From Roridomyces roridus (taxonomy: Eukaryota; Basidiomycota; Agaricomycetes; Agaricales; Mycenaceae): DNA of 64,000 bases. Shown here one piece after another: positions 45,527 through 58,000 of this stretch; the first letter of the stretch is position 1; each line of letters begins with the position of its first letter. The notes beneath the pieces were generated by a model. The model was not told the origin of the DNA. It searched no databases and saw only the letters and a program-made list of their open reading frames with translations. Made by a program: the position numbers and the translations under genes. The stretch spans positions 677,266 through 741,265 of the forward strand of contig JARKIF010000029.1 of assembly GCA_029378245.1 (NCBI GenBank). The letters run 5' to 3'.

Positions 45527-46182
45527 TTACATCCACCAATACACCCCGCACACCTTTTTCAAGCTCCGATCCCGCCGTTTCGTCTCGGAATACAAAAGGA
45601 TCAAGAGTATGAATTGTAGCTCCCTCTCGTCGGTGACGCTGGGCGATATTTCCAGCGAAGGTAACGAGTCGTCGTGGAAAAAGTGGTGGATTCGAGTCGT
45701 CATCGTGGCCAGGACCGTTCCGTCGTACGCATATATCTGCAGCAAAGTCACAACAAGCCACAGCGGTCAAGTAAGGCCACGCACCGTCCAGGTATGCGCC
45801 ACCTCAGCCTCGTACTTGACTCGGTACTCCTCCGCGGTAAACCAACTCCAAAATCGTGTCCTGCGTAAAAAGTTTTCGTTATCAGTGGGTGAGTGGGCGC
45901 GGAATCGCACACAACGCACGAGGAGAATGTGCCCCTTTTCGTACACAGCTCGTTGATCCTCCTTGTACGCCCAGCAACCTCGAAAGTGCCGTGCGCCCAG
46001 TCAATTATAGCCGCAGGCCCGTTGGCCGTACCGGGCGGTCGTGGGGCCCCCAGTGACGTGGCCTGCCTGGAGCGCGAGGCAGGCTTAGTGGTGGTCGAAG
46101 TGATGTATTCGAGGTCATCCTCGCAATGGATGTTACTCTTCAGGATCTTGGGGCAGTCGAAGGTGAAGGTGGTGAAGGGCAT
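45527..46182 (-). CDS. DUF6593-type protein
   Basis: Introns 45861-45946 and 45737-45784 give 173 residues. It starts MPFTTFTFDCPKILKSNIHC..LEYITSTTTKPASRSRQATSL, continues IIDWAHGTFEVAGRTRRINEL, WSWFTAEEYRVKYEAEVAHTW and IYAYDGTVLATMTTRIHHFF, and ends LPSLEISPSVTDERELQFILLILLYSETKRR. This fits the short beta-rich DUF6593 family that is widespread in mushrooms and whose function is unknown. It is convergent with the isochorismatase-like gene. Confidence 0.8.
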
Positions 46183-47045
46183 GATGCCAATGTGGGTGTG
46201 GAAGGGAAAGAAGGAAATGAATTGAATGAAAGCCGGCGTATCAGGATCGATGTGATGCGCCCCTGACAAAAGATCAACAGCAACTAGCAACGAGACAGAG
46301 AGATTTCCACCTTCCGGAAGGAGCTCTGGATGTCCGCAGACGATGAAAGATGTTCGCGGGAGGTTATTCGTAGCGCGCCTCGTCCGTTTGCGCGCCGGAC
46401 AAGGCAGCCGGCGGGGGCGCTAACTTGAGAAATCATGAACAGGTGACATCAACAGGTGTCAATCTGCAACTCCGTTTCTATGGCACCGCATTGGACGGCA
46501 GAGGGCGGCATGTAGTCGAATCAGGGATGTTCAGAAATAATACAAGGAAATGAATGGGAGCCTTGAAATAGTTTGGTGCTTAGGGGAAAGTGATAGAAAG
46601 ACCCTTCAGCTTGAAACGAAGGAATGCGACTGGAGAACGTGCCTCTGTCAAAGATTGGGCGGCTCCCAGTATTTCCTACCTGTTCCCTCTTACTTCGTGA
46701 CATGCGGTGTTGCAATTCAAGACCTTTCAACACCATCCGCAATGTGTTGGTCAAACACTTTGAGGGATCGAATTCGGCCCTGATGTATGCAAGGGGGAAA
46801 TATCCTGGTGCTCAAGATCGGTGCGCAGGCCAATGAAATTGAGAAGCCGTTCGTGAGAATTAGAGGAGAAATGGCAGCGATGAACGGAATGGAAAACTCG
46901 ACGTGACGGAGTCCAGAATCATTCTGAATGCGATAAAGACTCTTTGGAATCGGAGGATGCGGGGAAGGAAAAGTGAATGAGAAGCAATGCACGGGGCGAG
47001 GAAGATCGAGCTGACTTTCTTGTGCGTCGGTAGGGAGACGAAAAA
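46183..47045. other. intergenic, no gene recognised
   Basis: A minus-strand frame at 46717-47049 (GLRHVEFSIPFIAAISPL...) looks slightly protein-like but has no start, family or intron support. Otherwise nothing. Confidence 0.35.
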
Positions 47046-47941
47046 TCAATTGAGGAGGACAACGTACTCTGCCTGATAGAAGACCGGATAGCCCGCAGCG
47101 CAGATGCTCGAACCGCGTATCTGGACCATCACGTCGGCTTCAACGTTGTTACCATGTAGCACAGTGACGTCGCCTGATTCAAGCAACTGAGTATCCCTGG
47201 CTCGCTAGATAAGAAGGGCACTGAGACAAACCTGATAGACGATGATAATATACTTAGAGGGGCGGGGAGATCGAGCCCAGAATTTCTTCTCACATCCTTT
47301 ATGCGGGCGCTGTGGAGCTACTGGCCTACCCGAGCGAATGACCTGCCTGAGGTTAAACCTGTGTCGTTGGGAGCTGGCGTTTGAAGAGGATGTAATTCAA
47401 TATGACATCTGGCACCGGCGGAAATGAGATCATTGAAGGGGGAAAAACGGTATGCACCCACAAACTTCATATCCACGGACCCGTACTCTCCTAAATCGGC
47501 ACAGAAGTCGCCTTCGAGACCATATTTACAACGCATTCAAAGCCGATGTTGGGCATATAGTTTGGAATCTAGATTCGGCGCTCTCAATTATATCTACGGG
47601 ATTTTACAATCGTCAGCGAAGCTGTGCGGGAGGTGGCAGAGAGACTCGCAAAGTAGATCGTTGCGCATTGCGCTGAACAGTGTGTGGGGAGTAGAGCCAA
47701 GAGTACACGCGCCGTGTCAGACGAGGAGCGCGTCGTACCCGGACAGATCTGCGACTGACTCCACGACCAGAATCGTGGGCGGTGTGCGCCCCGAGGCTGA
47801 GAGTGGCACGATGAACCCAGCGGTAAGCGTGTTTTGGTCCCGTGCGTAAACGTACCGAACAGTGAAACTTGACGCGCTCCTCGGGCAGAAATCGAGGAGA
47901 CTAACCCACGTGTCCGACAGTCCAACCCCTCACGGCGCACC
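47046..47941 (-). pseudogene. hypothetical multi-exon gene, probably damaged
   Basis: Protein-like segments follow one another on the minus strand. DTWVSLLDFCPRSASSFTVR with LSASGRTPPTILVVESVADL lies near 47690-47905; IPNYMPNIGFECVVNM near 47540-47580; MKFVGAYRFSPFNDLISAGA with CHIELHPLQTPAPNDTG near 47345-47455; KKFWARSPRPSKYIIIVYQ near 47240-47300; and RARDTQLLESGDVTVLHGNN with EADVMVQIRG to a stop at 47046. The last three belong together, as I know similar uncharacterised mushroom proteins. Joining them needs introns of only about 20 bp (47310-47329) and 27 bp, far below the usual size, and upstream pieces are out of phase. Deletions in a decayed gene are the simplest explanation. Confidence 0.5.
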
Positions 47942-48929
47942 GACTAGGTTGTGGGATATCTACCGGGCTGAAACAAAGGCCGCAGACAAATGGTCCACTG
48001 TTTTTGGTTCAACGATTGAGACAGGTCCGGAAATTGAATGAATCCACCTACCACGGGTTGTACTAGATGACCAACGCCAAGACCCGAGAGACGAGAATTT
48101 ATTCGAGCGCAGATGAAATCCCGTCAGTCCGATTTTATGATTCCCCCGAAATAACTACAAGCAGACTCGCGGTGAGAAGTGTAGGTGCGGCGATGGTCTT
48201 ATCGTGGTGATGGTCAGAAGACAAGCAGTAAAGCGGTGCTTTCAGATTGGCTCTGTTTGTGATGCATCAATCCCTCTCTTCTTTCACCGTCATGTCGGAC
48301 AGGAACACTGTTCAACATGTGGACTGGATCTGAACAGTGATGAAATCCGTGCTGGCTGTAGTCGGGTCGACGCTTCAACCGTGTACTCTCCGATCTTGGC
48401 TCAAGTCGAGTCTCCGGCGTCCCGCCTCAGGTTTGAGCCCAACATGCATCTCCATGGCGGGAGTCGGGACTGACCGGCATGTCGACGAAAGACCGTAGAC
48501 AAAACACGACACGACAACTTCAAGCCTACGAGCTCGAAATAATCGCTGTATGCACGACCTCATTTGGTAAGAGGATTTCGAGGCTCTCTGGCGTTTTTGC
48601 TTGAACTGTGCCCACAACTAGTTGCTTCGACTCTTCGATGTCGCACTGGTTCCTTCAGGGCGCCACACACTCTGAATCCCCCGCATTCGAGTTTCATCAA
48701 ACCCGTTCATTCTCCTGGGGTTTGCGTCTGACGGTCCCAGCTACAAGAGATTCTTACGCTGCTAATTTCAATCCGGAGCGACGGTTTTGGCTAGGGCGGC
48801 CACTGCGGTGCGTTGACTGATCTCCCTTTATCCTCCCTACGGTCCCATTGCCACCAAAGTCGATGAGATTATCGTCCAGTGTCGATGCAATCTCGTCCAC
48901 TGCCCCATTCGCGCTCAGGGTCCCGGTTT
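47942..48929. other. intergenic, no gene recognised
   Basis: Short frames only; one at 48204-48473 (+) has a CSTCGLDL phrase but no supporting structure. Confidence 0.35.
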
Positions 48930-51540
48930 GTTAGTCTTGACTCGTTGAGTGATTCATTGTCCACTCCCAGTCCCAGGAGAAGTAGAAGGAGTGTGGAAGC
49001 GACCGTCCAGGATTCCGGTGTCTAGTTGCATTGTGGGTGGCTAATCGAAACGACCTTTGGCACACGATGCGGATGCAGAAAATTGAATTCTGTCTGACGA
49101 CAGGGATTTGGAAGCCCAGTTGCATCTCTTGCTGGCTCCCCAGTTTACCCATACTCGCATTTGGGTCAAAGTTGTCTCCACCGTGAATATTATTCGACGA
49201 CCGTACAAGAAAGGTGTTGTACATCTTGGTCCCCATCGCGCACGCCGCACAGCCGGTGAGCGCCGAGCTCGTCCGAGCTTCGAGTGGTCTAATTCTGATC
49301 CGCAGGCGTACATCGACACTCCTCGAGCTTCTGACCAGGGAATCCCTCCCGACGGAATGACTCACTCGACCGCAGTGCGCACTAGCGGCCACGATGCAAA
49401 GAACGCACTCGGACTACCGCAACCCATAACCCACAATCTCCTTGGGACTGTCCACCGGCTGTCAGGAATAACAGAATAAAGTCCGACGCGAGGGAAGTCT
49501 GACCAAGCTCCGTGGCACGAGGCGGCCCATTGTCGTCGGCGTCGGTATCTTCGGGGCATGGACGTCGGGAGTAAGGGCCGAATGGTGGGAATAAGACTCC
49601 CCATGGACTCGGAACACGACGAGTATCATCGGCGGAAGCTGTTACACAGCCCATTCGAACCTCGAGGGTTGCGGGGAAAAAATCAAGGACGCAAGATCCG
49701 GGGAAGCGTGGCGACACTGGTATTCCAATACTGTCAAATTAATGAGCGTCTCTCTGATTGATACGACACTGGCCATGAACGGGCTTCCGCGCCACAAAAA
49801 TGGAAGAACAGAAATAGGATCTGATTCGGGTTAATCGAGCCGGAGTCTAGAAGTGGTCGTGTGTCGTGCAGGTGGAAATGAATCCAGTCCGCTGGGGTGG
49901 CTATGAAATCAGTGTACTTGAATGAATGAAGAGACGGCCTAGGGAAGAGGAATTCTCGTCGCGCACAACGGGGACTTTGCGGGGCCCACTTTCATCTGTT
50001 CGAATACTTGATAGGGGGAGACGGACGCCCACAAACTCTGTCCGACTCGTGATGGTGTCCTGATTACACGACACATGGTGCCCGCTACACTTTCAATCCG
50101 GATACAAATGAAGAGATGCTACGTACATTGCCATTTCGAACTCGTAGCTGGGCTTCAGCGACGGTCAAGTTACGAACGAGCTTATTCTGGGGCGGCGACA
50201 CGATCAAAATCAATCCATGGAAAGGGATATTCGCTCATCATCAGTTCGTATCCTGTGGGATCCGCCACTGGAATTGCGACTCCAGACTCGGATCTTGTAC
50301 ATTGATTGCTTGACAACGGAGTGCCCATGCGGATGCCCATATCGGAGACATCGTATTGGCCGAGGGAAATGAACCGTAGCATGAGGAACTGTTGCGCATT
50401 CAGGTTACATAGACGCTCTCGAGCCACAGGGGAAGGGACCAGGAGAATTCCGAGATTGCGGCTTTTGTCGCCCAGCCTTCATGTCATAGGTCTCTGCCGT
50501 TTATACAATGTGTGGCGCCTGGCAGATTACAAGTTGAACGAGTCGCAGGCCTCCCGGGAGCCATCGAGCATATGATATCGTTACCAGCGTGTCAGAAGTT
50601 AGAGTTGGTCGGATGGGTGACGATTTTGTGGAGGACTGACACGGTATATCGCAAGGTCGCATGTCAACGATGTCTGAAAGAGGCAAACTACTTGATATCT
50701 GGCGTTGAAGTGAAACTGACCCGAGGGGTGTGGAGCCAGAGGTTGTTTGCGAGTCAAAGTAGCAGTGGGCAGAGAATGCGACAAGGGTTCGTCGGAGCTT
50801 GGAACTGTATCTGGGTGGTTGTACCAGACTTACGGCGACCTCATAATTCGGGAGTCGCGGGAGAAACCAGATGGGCATACCAGATGAACGGCGTTCTCCT
50901 GGTCGTAACTAGAGCCCAGCAGTCCATGCAAGTGATATGTGGCGCCTGCCAAATTGAAAGCCGCAAGTTTCACTGTCGGCGATGGCAGATGAAATCCTGT
51001 GTGCATGTGAACGCCCAAGCTGGACAGCAGGATTTCCAACGAACAACGTCCAGTGAGCGAAAAGCTAATCAAGGGTGGTAGACAAGGGAAAGGAAACCAG
51101 AGAAGACCTTGCGACGAGTGATGAGAAGAAACAACGACAATCGCGTGGATGAAACCATCCACGGAGATGTACATAGCGCGTCCTTCAGGGGTGTTCACAA
51201 GGGCCTGGGTTGAGCAGCAGGTAGATCCGACCGATACCGAGACCTCCGAACGTCGAACAGACGAAGACCGCACGTGAACCGAATAACCGGGAGGAGGTGT
51301 ATAGACAGAAGCGTTAACGGCAGGCATGCAAGAGGCAGATGAGATCGTTTCGCACGGAGACCGATAGCCCTGTTGGCGTAGGAGCAGAGACTCGTTCGAG
51401 GAGTCATCGTCATGAACCAACGGGGAAAGCCGGGGCAGGATCCGAGGAAGTTGGTCGACTCATTTGCGGAGGGCATCCGCCAGTCAGAGCTGGGGCCAAG
51501 GAAGTCGGGTATTCAGCTGACGGAGCGAGAGGAGGTCTGA
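48930..51540 (-). pseudogene. decayed coding region(s) of unknown family
   Basis: Several stretches on the minus strand have clear protein character but do not join. GTKMYNTFLVRSSNNIHGGD and NFDPNASMGKLGSQQEMQLG lie near 49100-49230. A segment at about 50160-50475 reads RNLGILLVPSPVARERLCNL, MGIRMGTPLSSNQCTRSESG, VAIPVADPTGYELMMSEYPF and PWIDFDRVAAP, then needs one added base to continue QNKLVRNLTVAEAQLRVRNG up to a GTACGT donor. Upstream frames (50501-50878, 50830-51420) are looser. I do not recognise the family. The one-base break at about 50180 argues for a pseudogene. Opposite-strand frames here are judged shadows. Confidence 0.4.
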
Positions 51541-52391
51541 GCTGAATCTAAAAAAAAGTATTCGTTGTGGCCGAATGGTTTATATCATATCACAAGTACT
51601 CTAGGGACCTAGTAGTAGCCGCTGTTGGGGACCCAGAAAAACCCGCACTTCATGACTTCGGCGGAGTCGGGACCGAAGGCGGTGTGGTCAACATGGTATT
51701 GTATCCAGAAAGCTGGTAGTCCAACACCCAGATCAGATAGGCATGTCGTCTTAGCCGAGAAGCCGAAGATGACGAGCGAAATAGTCGCAGATTACGGAGG
51801 GAATGTATGCAGATTGGAGGATGGATCCAGGGCGGCATAGCAGGTGCTGCAAGCAGTGGGTGATGAGTGAATTGATGAGTGAATACGTGGCGCGAGATGT
51901 GAGCTGGTCACAGCTGCACCGGATGCCGCTGGTTGGTCGAGATGATGAGGGGAAGAAGAAAGCGAGACAGCTGATGTAATGCAATCAAATGATCTCATGT
52001 GTGATGTCAACTTCTTCCTCGAGTATTCGGCCAAACGCACAGCTGCAGTCCGACTTCCAAGGAAAATTGGATTCACTCCGAGTCGAGTCACGAATGACCT
52101 CGAGGACTTCGCGACACACCGATCGTCAGGTGACAATCAATTCGCCTCGTGGTTGGATTCTAAATTCCTTCTGTTCTCGAATCACGACACGGGCTCGAAC
52201 TTCCCAGCTTATTTGCTGCCAGGATTGCTTGAGTGAATGGACAAGGGAAGTGGAATAAAGGTCCGACTGCTTATCTCTTTGATTCAAACTGCTTTTGCGT
52301 TGGAATAGACCTGGGCAAGGTCCCTTATCTTTACGTCTACATTTCGAATGGAAGAACGCAGCTTCCGCCGTGGTGCAATTCGAGATCGCAG

Positions 52392-53929
52392 CTAACCTCG
52401 GAGCGATGCCATTCTCAAGCTTTCAATTCGCCGCTCAGGGTTCCGAATCCGGTGATCACAATTGAACGTGGACACTGGAGACATCAGTGTGCCCTGAGTG
52501 CGCCCAACGGGGTTTGCGGCGTCTTGAGTACCCATCACGAGGCTCGCAGTACCGAAAAGGAAGGAGAGTAGGTCAGTGGGAACCACATTGGCCCCACCAC
52601 CGAGCGGCGACGGAATTTGCGCATGAAATATGATGTTGAAGTGATTCCACTTCATTCGACCCGCTCCATCCTTGTACGACCGAGTTTCGGTCGGCTTCCA
52701 CGCCTCCGCGAGTCATAATGGAAATCCTCTCACGATCGAGAGTGATCGAGCTACTATTCTGCGTGGAAACCAAGCGGGGCTTGTGCGGTCATCGACTCTC
52801 GAGAAGGTTCGAGGAACAATGGACCAGCGGAGCGGCTCAGCCCCATCAAACTTTAAATCCAGGCCGCGACTCCGCTACTGAGCAAGTGAAAGGAAGTCCA
52901 CACTTACTTTGTGCCATTGTTGCCATGAATGCTCGTGGCGTAGCATAAGACCGGTTTAATTTGCCTCTCTGCTCTTTGAGACTGCCTTTCGCGCCAACGG
53001 GTCGGGACTAATATCAGCGTGTGCCGAGAATGGCAACTTCAAGGTTTAGAAGCACCGCGGTGTTGTGCATAAAGGTATGCCCGTTTTGGGACATTTGCTA
53101 TTCAATGCACGGCGGTAGGTTCAATAATTTGGGACCCACTATTCCCGCATCCAATTGTCTGCGCAGCATCCGTGCATTGAGGTCATACAATGGGTTTTGA
53201 TTTGGCTATGATTGTGGCCAGGGGCGCGGCGGGAATATTCCAAGAGAAGGCAATACCAAACGGCGAGGACTCCAGGGTATATTTGAAGCAATCGACCTCT
53301 CCAGGTCCCATTGGTGTGCGAGCACCCGCACACCAGCCAGCTACTTACATGCCGGTGGTGCCGGAGGTATTTCGCGGCACAGTTTGGACTTACGAAAGGA
53401 CCGCATGCAGCCGAGACTTCCCGTGCCTCGGCATTACACCGGCACGCTTGATACTGATATCAAATGGTCCCGGGATGTGTCGGCTGGCATTGACAACTCC
53501 AACAGGGCTTCGCGGAGCTTGCAAACCATTTTGCTCGGTATAGCAATGCATGCCAGTACCTCGTCCGACCAACGACAAATGTACGCTGATTTAAGCTTAC
53601 CGCAGAGCTGGCCATTGACTCGTCGATCGCGACTCGCCGGAATAATTAGTGTGTGAATCGAAATGACTTTACGATGACTCGCCGTGGGATTGCTCTCAGT
53701 GGCGTCCACAGATGTACCTAGTAGCACCGGGTGTATTCATACGGAGGCGGGAGCATGTCGGGCCCAGGTACCTGCATACCGACCCCGAAATGGAGCTCGT
53801 TAACATCATCCTGGGTATATACAAAAAACGAAAACGAAAACGATATACATACCTATCGGCAAGGGACTGCCGCCGAACGCCGTTGATGGTCAAAGTAACA
53901 GTCACATTCAATTCCCAAGGGGAAGGCAT
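52392..53929 (-). pseudogene. unassigned coding-like segments, possibly one broken gene
   Basis: A plausible start exon MPSPWELNVTVTLTINGVRR..SLAD (53929 to about 53851) ends at a GTATGT donor. Downstream come DDVNELHFGVGMQVPGPDM (about 53805-53720), ASRHIPGPFDISIKRAGVMP (about 53440-53500), AEPLRWSIVPRTFSRVDD with SPAWFPRRIVA (about 52755-52840), and AQIPSPLGGGANVVPTDLLS with FGTASLVMGTQDAANPVGRT (52470-52625). Not all joins are in phase, and a second start-like MATMAQ sits near 52926. Family unknown. The stretches 51541-52391 and 53930-54533 show nothing firm. Confidence 0.35.
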
Positions 53930-54533
53930 GATGGCGCATCAATTACGATTGACCGCCATCAACACCGTCAAGATAATTCACCGTGCGCCTCTCTGTACTT
54001 GAAATACACATTTAATTGGCAAATTCATCCTGGGATATCTTCCGGGGCTTAGTGAACTGTCCCTGGGCATCATCCAGGCATTCAGCACTGAGTTTTAAAT
54101 CAGATACCACAACATACGGCGCAATACCCCAAGCTCTCGTCATCAGTGCCGACGGCCGCAAAACGAGAATGATCGAAGGCCGAGGCTGCCTATTATAGCG
54201 CGCACAAGAACTTCAGGCATCCAAGAGCTTCTCCCGGCAATCAATGGGATTGAAGATGTATATTGAGCTATCATGGCATAGGATACAGGGAGGGGTACCG
54301 GTAGGCAGAAAGCACCAGTAGTGGGACAGTGCCACGGACGCGCGTCGCGACTCGCGAGGAGCAAGTGACGGGCATGAGCTAAGCGTCGGGAACCCAGCCT
54401 TTCGGTACCGAGACGTAAGCGAAGCGTGACCGGAACACGGGGCAGCCGTGTGATACGGCCGATCGTTGCCGATTTTCGTTTTCGCTTTTCGTTTATACCG
54501 CATCATCCTACACCACGGACCCGAGATGATCTC

Positions 54534-54693
54534 GGGTGGATGTCAGCCGGGGATGTTGGCCGACATTAGAGCGGGACGTCAGATGGATATCGCCTGATGT
54601 CAGGATCGAATACATCCCTCGAATCAATAGCACTTCAGACTGATCACTGACCTCAGCCTGCTGTCAACGCTGGAATGTCAGTCCGGCATACAC
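54534..54693. repeat. possible short inverted-repeat element
   Basis: The stretch opens GGGTGGATGTCAGCCGG and closes CCGGCATACACCC, an imperfect inverted pair (GGGTGxATG...CCGG), and contains several GATGTCAG or GTCAG words. It ends just left of the MITE at 54731. Weak. Confidence 0.3.
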
Positions 54694-54730
54694 CCAAGGT
54701 CATTCAGAGCACATATTGAACCATATCATC

Positions 54731-55006
54731 CCCAGTGAAAAGTCCGTCTGGGCATATCTGGGCATATCTGGCCATTTTACACCAGATATCCCGAGACAGG
54801 ACCAGATGTGGCACTAGAATTTTGGCGCTTTATCTGGGATTTTCGGGAATCAATACAAATTTTGACATTTGTGCTACGAAAATTGCAAGAAATTTGAAGA
54901 GGCCAGCAAAATCCCAGATTGATGAATTGATGGCCAGAGGAATATGGCGCTTTTCCACGATGAGGCCAGATTTGGCCAGATATACCCAGACAGACTTTTC
55001 ACTGGG
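54731..55006. mobile_element. 276-bp MITE-like element with terminal inverted repeats
   Basis: The left end CCCAGTGAAAAGTC... and the complement of the right end agree at 29 of the first 31 bases and the similarity runs about 40 bp inward (GTCTGGGxATATCTGG, duplicated on the left). TATCATC at 54724-54730 is repeated exactly at 55007-55013, a target-site duplication. The inside is AT-rich with no coding capacity. This is a non-autonomous DNA transposon; the CAGTG end and 7-8 base duplication point to the hAT group, but the exact superfamily is uncertain. Confidence 0.85.
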
Positions 55007-55013
55007 TATCATC

Positions 55014-58000
55014 CCTCATTCAGATTCAAATATAGTGAAATAAATATATTCAAAGTAATTTGTATCTACACTAATACAGCGCTCTCCCAAATCTTCACAA
55101 TAACAATGACCAGATCTGACTGTTGAAGGAACGCAGCCCACGGAAGCCTTGATTGTGTTTGAGGAGAAAACGCAGCAACAGCAGCCTTGAACCTTCTCCA
55201 CAGCAATGACTTGAGTCCCGACACGGGTAAATGGCCTAGTTGTAAGAGACGAGACTTGCAAGTTGCGACAAAGTTGGTTGAAGACTTGGCGAGGGTCTTC
55301 CAGTTGACGGGCTTGATGTAAGGGGCTTGAGTGGGCGTGGCATCGGATGGACATATTCAACGACCGAACTTTCGATTTGGAATGATTGCCACGTTGATCT
55401 TGAGGTAGTTCGAGGGGCAGGCTACTTGAAACCAGCGGGCCTTGAGTACGTAACTTGAGACTTGGCAGGACCGATCGTAACATCTTGTCATTGTCGCGTT
55501 GAGGGCGTGAGTTCAGGTTTCAAACTTCCAATGGGCTTGTAAAGGTCGCCGGCTGGCATCTGTGCGAGTGTCGACGTTCAAGGGGAGGAGCGTGTTCGGG
55601 ATGGGCATGGAGAACGGGGAGAATGGGTAATGCTGGGGTGGGACTTGTCGGTGGAGATGGGGGAGGGAACGGGGAAAGTGAGCACGCGTATTCTGGACTC
55701 GGTCGGACTTGACTCGCACGGTGACGTCGGCTATAGCCTATGGATTTGAAGTGGGCGAGGCGGTGCCAGCCGATGGCAGAGGGCAACAGGAGTCCAAAGA
55801 AGAGGAGTGCAGCCCTAGACCTTGCCGACGAGGTCTAACCGCGCGGTCAGAGGGAAGACTTGAGGAAGGAATAGACGCGCACCAAGTCACCCAGCGCAGT
55901 CCAAACAACTCAATGCTCAAGTCATCTGCTTGACGGTGGGTAGCCGAACGTGTACGTCGTGAGAGGACTTGCCGTGGGAGCGCTGGTTTCACGACGGCTG
56001 CAACACCAAGAGTGACTGGGAGATGGAGGGAAGAAAGAAGAAGGGTTGTTGACGGTTGTCGCCTTTCCGAATCCAGTCATCAGTAACCAAGAGGATCAGA
56101 AGGGACTGCCCGTCCCACCTACCAACAGAGACAATACTCGAACCGTACTCACCGGGAGTTGAACCCGGGGAGATCAGACCAGACTATTACGAATGTTGCA
56201 TTACCCAACCATTCAGGCACGCACGTGGGGGCCGGACGTCAGGAAACATCTGCCGGAGACATATCAGAGATACTGAGAAAGAGAAGTTTGACAAGCCGCG
56301 AGTGCCGACTTCCGGCATCACCGGCTCCAAAGCCAACCGAGACACAATTATCGATGATGAGGCTCGGGCGGGTTGATTACCTGCCTAGCAAGCCCCCGGC
56401 AGACTGGTTCAGGCATCTAAGGCAGAAGGAAACCTCCGGCCAGTCTGAGAGGGAAAGAGATAAACCGATGGAGCGTTCTGGAACTTCCGGCAGCACGTGA
56501 GGATCGACGGCTGACTGAGGCATCAAGCACGCAATCCTGACGAACTGATCAGAAAGAGGAATGAGAGCTATGCCATTGGCCAGACGAGGCCTTGGCATCA
56601 CAGATACCATATATATTCTTCAGTCCGCAAAATGTATAAAAGCCATAGCAAAACAGCATGTACAGTAGTAGATTTTACCCCTCCAATCTGTGAGACCAGT
56701 GCGGACAATAAATTGCTCAGAACACAACCTAGAGACCAGAGTTTGACTGAGCCCCGGCTAGTTAGCTTGAGACTGCGCGTTCGGACACGACGAGCTTTAA
56801 CCCCCGAGAGTTACCTTTGACGTTGTACCGAGGTTTTGACGGACGAGACGCCTGTCCTACTACCCCGAACACACACACACGAGCATTGGATTGGTTGAGA
56901 TTTAGATTGATTAGTGGTTGAGTTTGTGGTTGAGTTATCTCACTACATTCGATACTACTCAGAGTTTCTATTTCACGGCCGCACCCTAGTGCACCGTTTC
57001 ATCACCCGACATCGCAGATTCGCAGGCACATCCGGCACATCAGCTGCCTCTGAGGAGCTGCCACTAGCGGGTGCCATGCCCGTTGCAACCTGCCGGTGTC
57101 GTTCTCTTGTCCCTGGAGTGCTCGACGACTTGACGGTGTCCGACTTGAGCCTGTGTTTAATTACACGTTATTCGAATCTACTGCATCATTTGCGCGAGCC
57201 AAGTTTTCGGCTGTAAATACAAAACTCAGTTACTCATACTTGTACTGATGTCAGACGGTAATCTCAGTTGGATTGCTGATCTGAGGGCAGCCTGAGCAAA
57301 ATATGATACCATTTTGAGGTCAGTCTGCAGACATCAAATGAATCTCAGCGTTATGTCATTTGTACATTTTTGGAAAATATCCGACAGATGTCAGTGATCA
57401 ATGTCAGTTTGACCTCCGTACGGGTTGGTGGTGTAGTCCTCACTTTGCATATGAAAAAGCACCCTGGGTATAGCGAACGGCCCTGCTCGGCTGGCACCCG
57501 AATACACCCTCGTTCTGTTTTCGGCGCGCCGCCTCCGACTAGTCTCGGAGAAACCACGATGCGCTAAGTGCGGGACGTCCGCTGAATATTCCGGCCACCA
57601 CCCACGGTCAATCTTTGTCACAGTTGGCCATGGATCCCACAATGTATCATGGGAAGTGACGGGCCCTGGTATGGAATCATCTAAGGAAGGGACGAGGAGA
57701 AGCTGTTCCCGACGTCCAAGGATAGATGTCGTTCCGTGTACCAGCCGGCCTTTCAGATTTCCGCGAGGGGAAGCAGCCTGGAGGGTCGCGTGCGCCACGG
57801 AGAATGAACCGATTACCTCCGACGACGCATCAAGGCCATTCTGGGATAAGTAGAGTGTACTTTGCAGGCGTCGACACGAGGCGGCGGTGTCATCCTCGAG
57901 GGGGCTCGGCTGAGCGAACGAGGTACGCAGGCGTCGGAGGCAGGACCCGGAGGTGAAAGTGGAGGGATAGATAATCTGTCGCCGGGGCCCGCAGCGAGAC

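Noticed and set aside
47262..47335. Box A/box B-like pattern suggesting a tRNA-derived SINE on the minus strand
   Set aside because: The same bases code KKFWARSPRPSKYIIIVYQ of a hypothetical protein, and the T arm pairs only three bases.
50512..51081. Plus-strand frame of 189 codons
   Set aside because: No domain or start context, and it lies opposite better coding-like minus-strand segments; most likely a shadow.
53815..54505. Inverted CGAAAA-rich blocks about 660 bp apart, suspected transposon ends
   Set aside because: Low-complexity sequence; the left block is probably an intron and no target duplication was found.
56500..57200. Solo LTR inferred from TATA-like box and AATAAA
   Set aside because: No clear TG...CA ends or target duplication could be found, so it is only mentioned within the regional entry.
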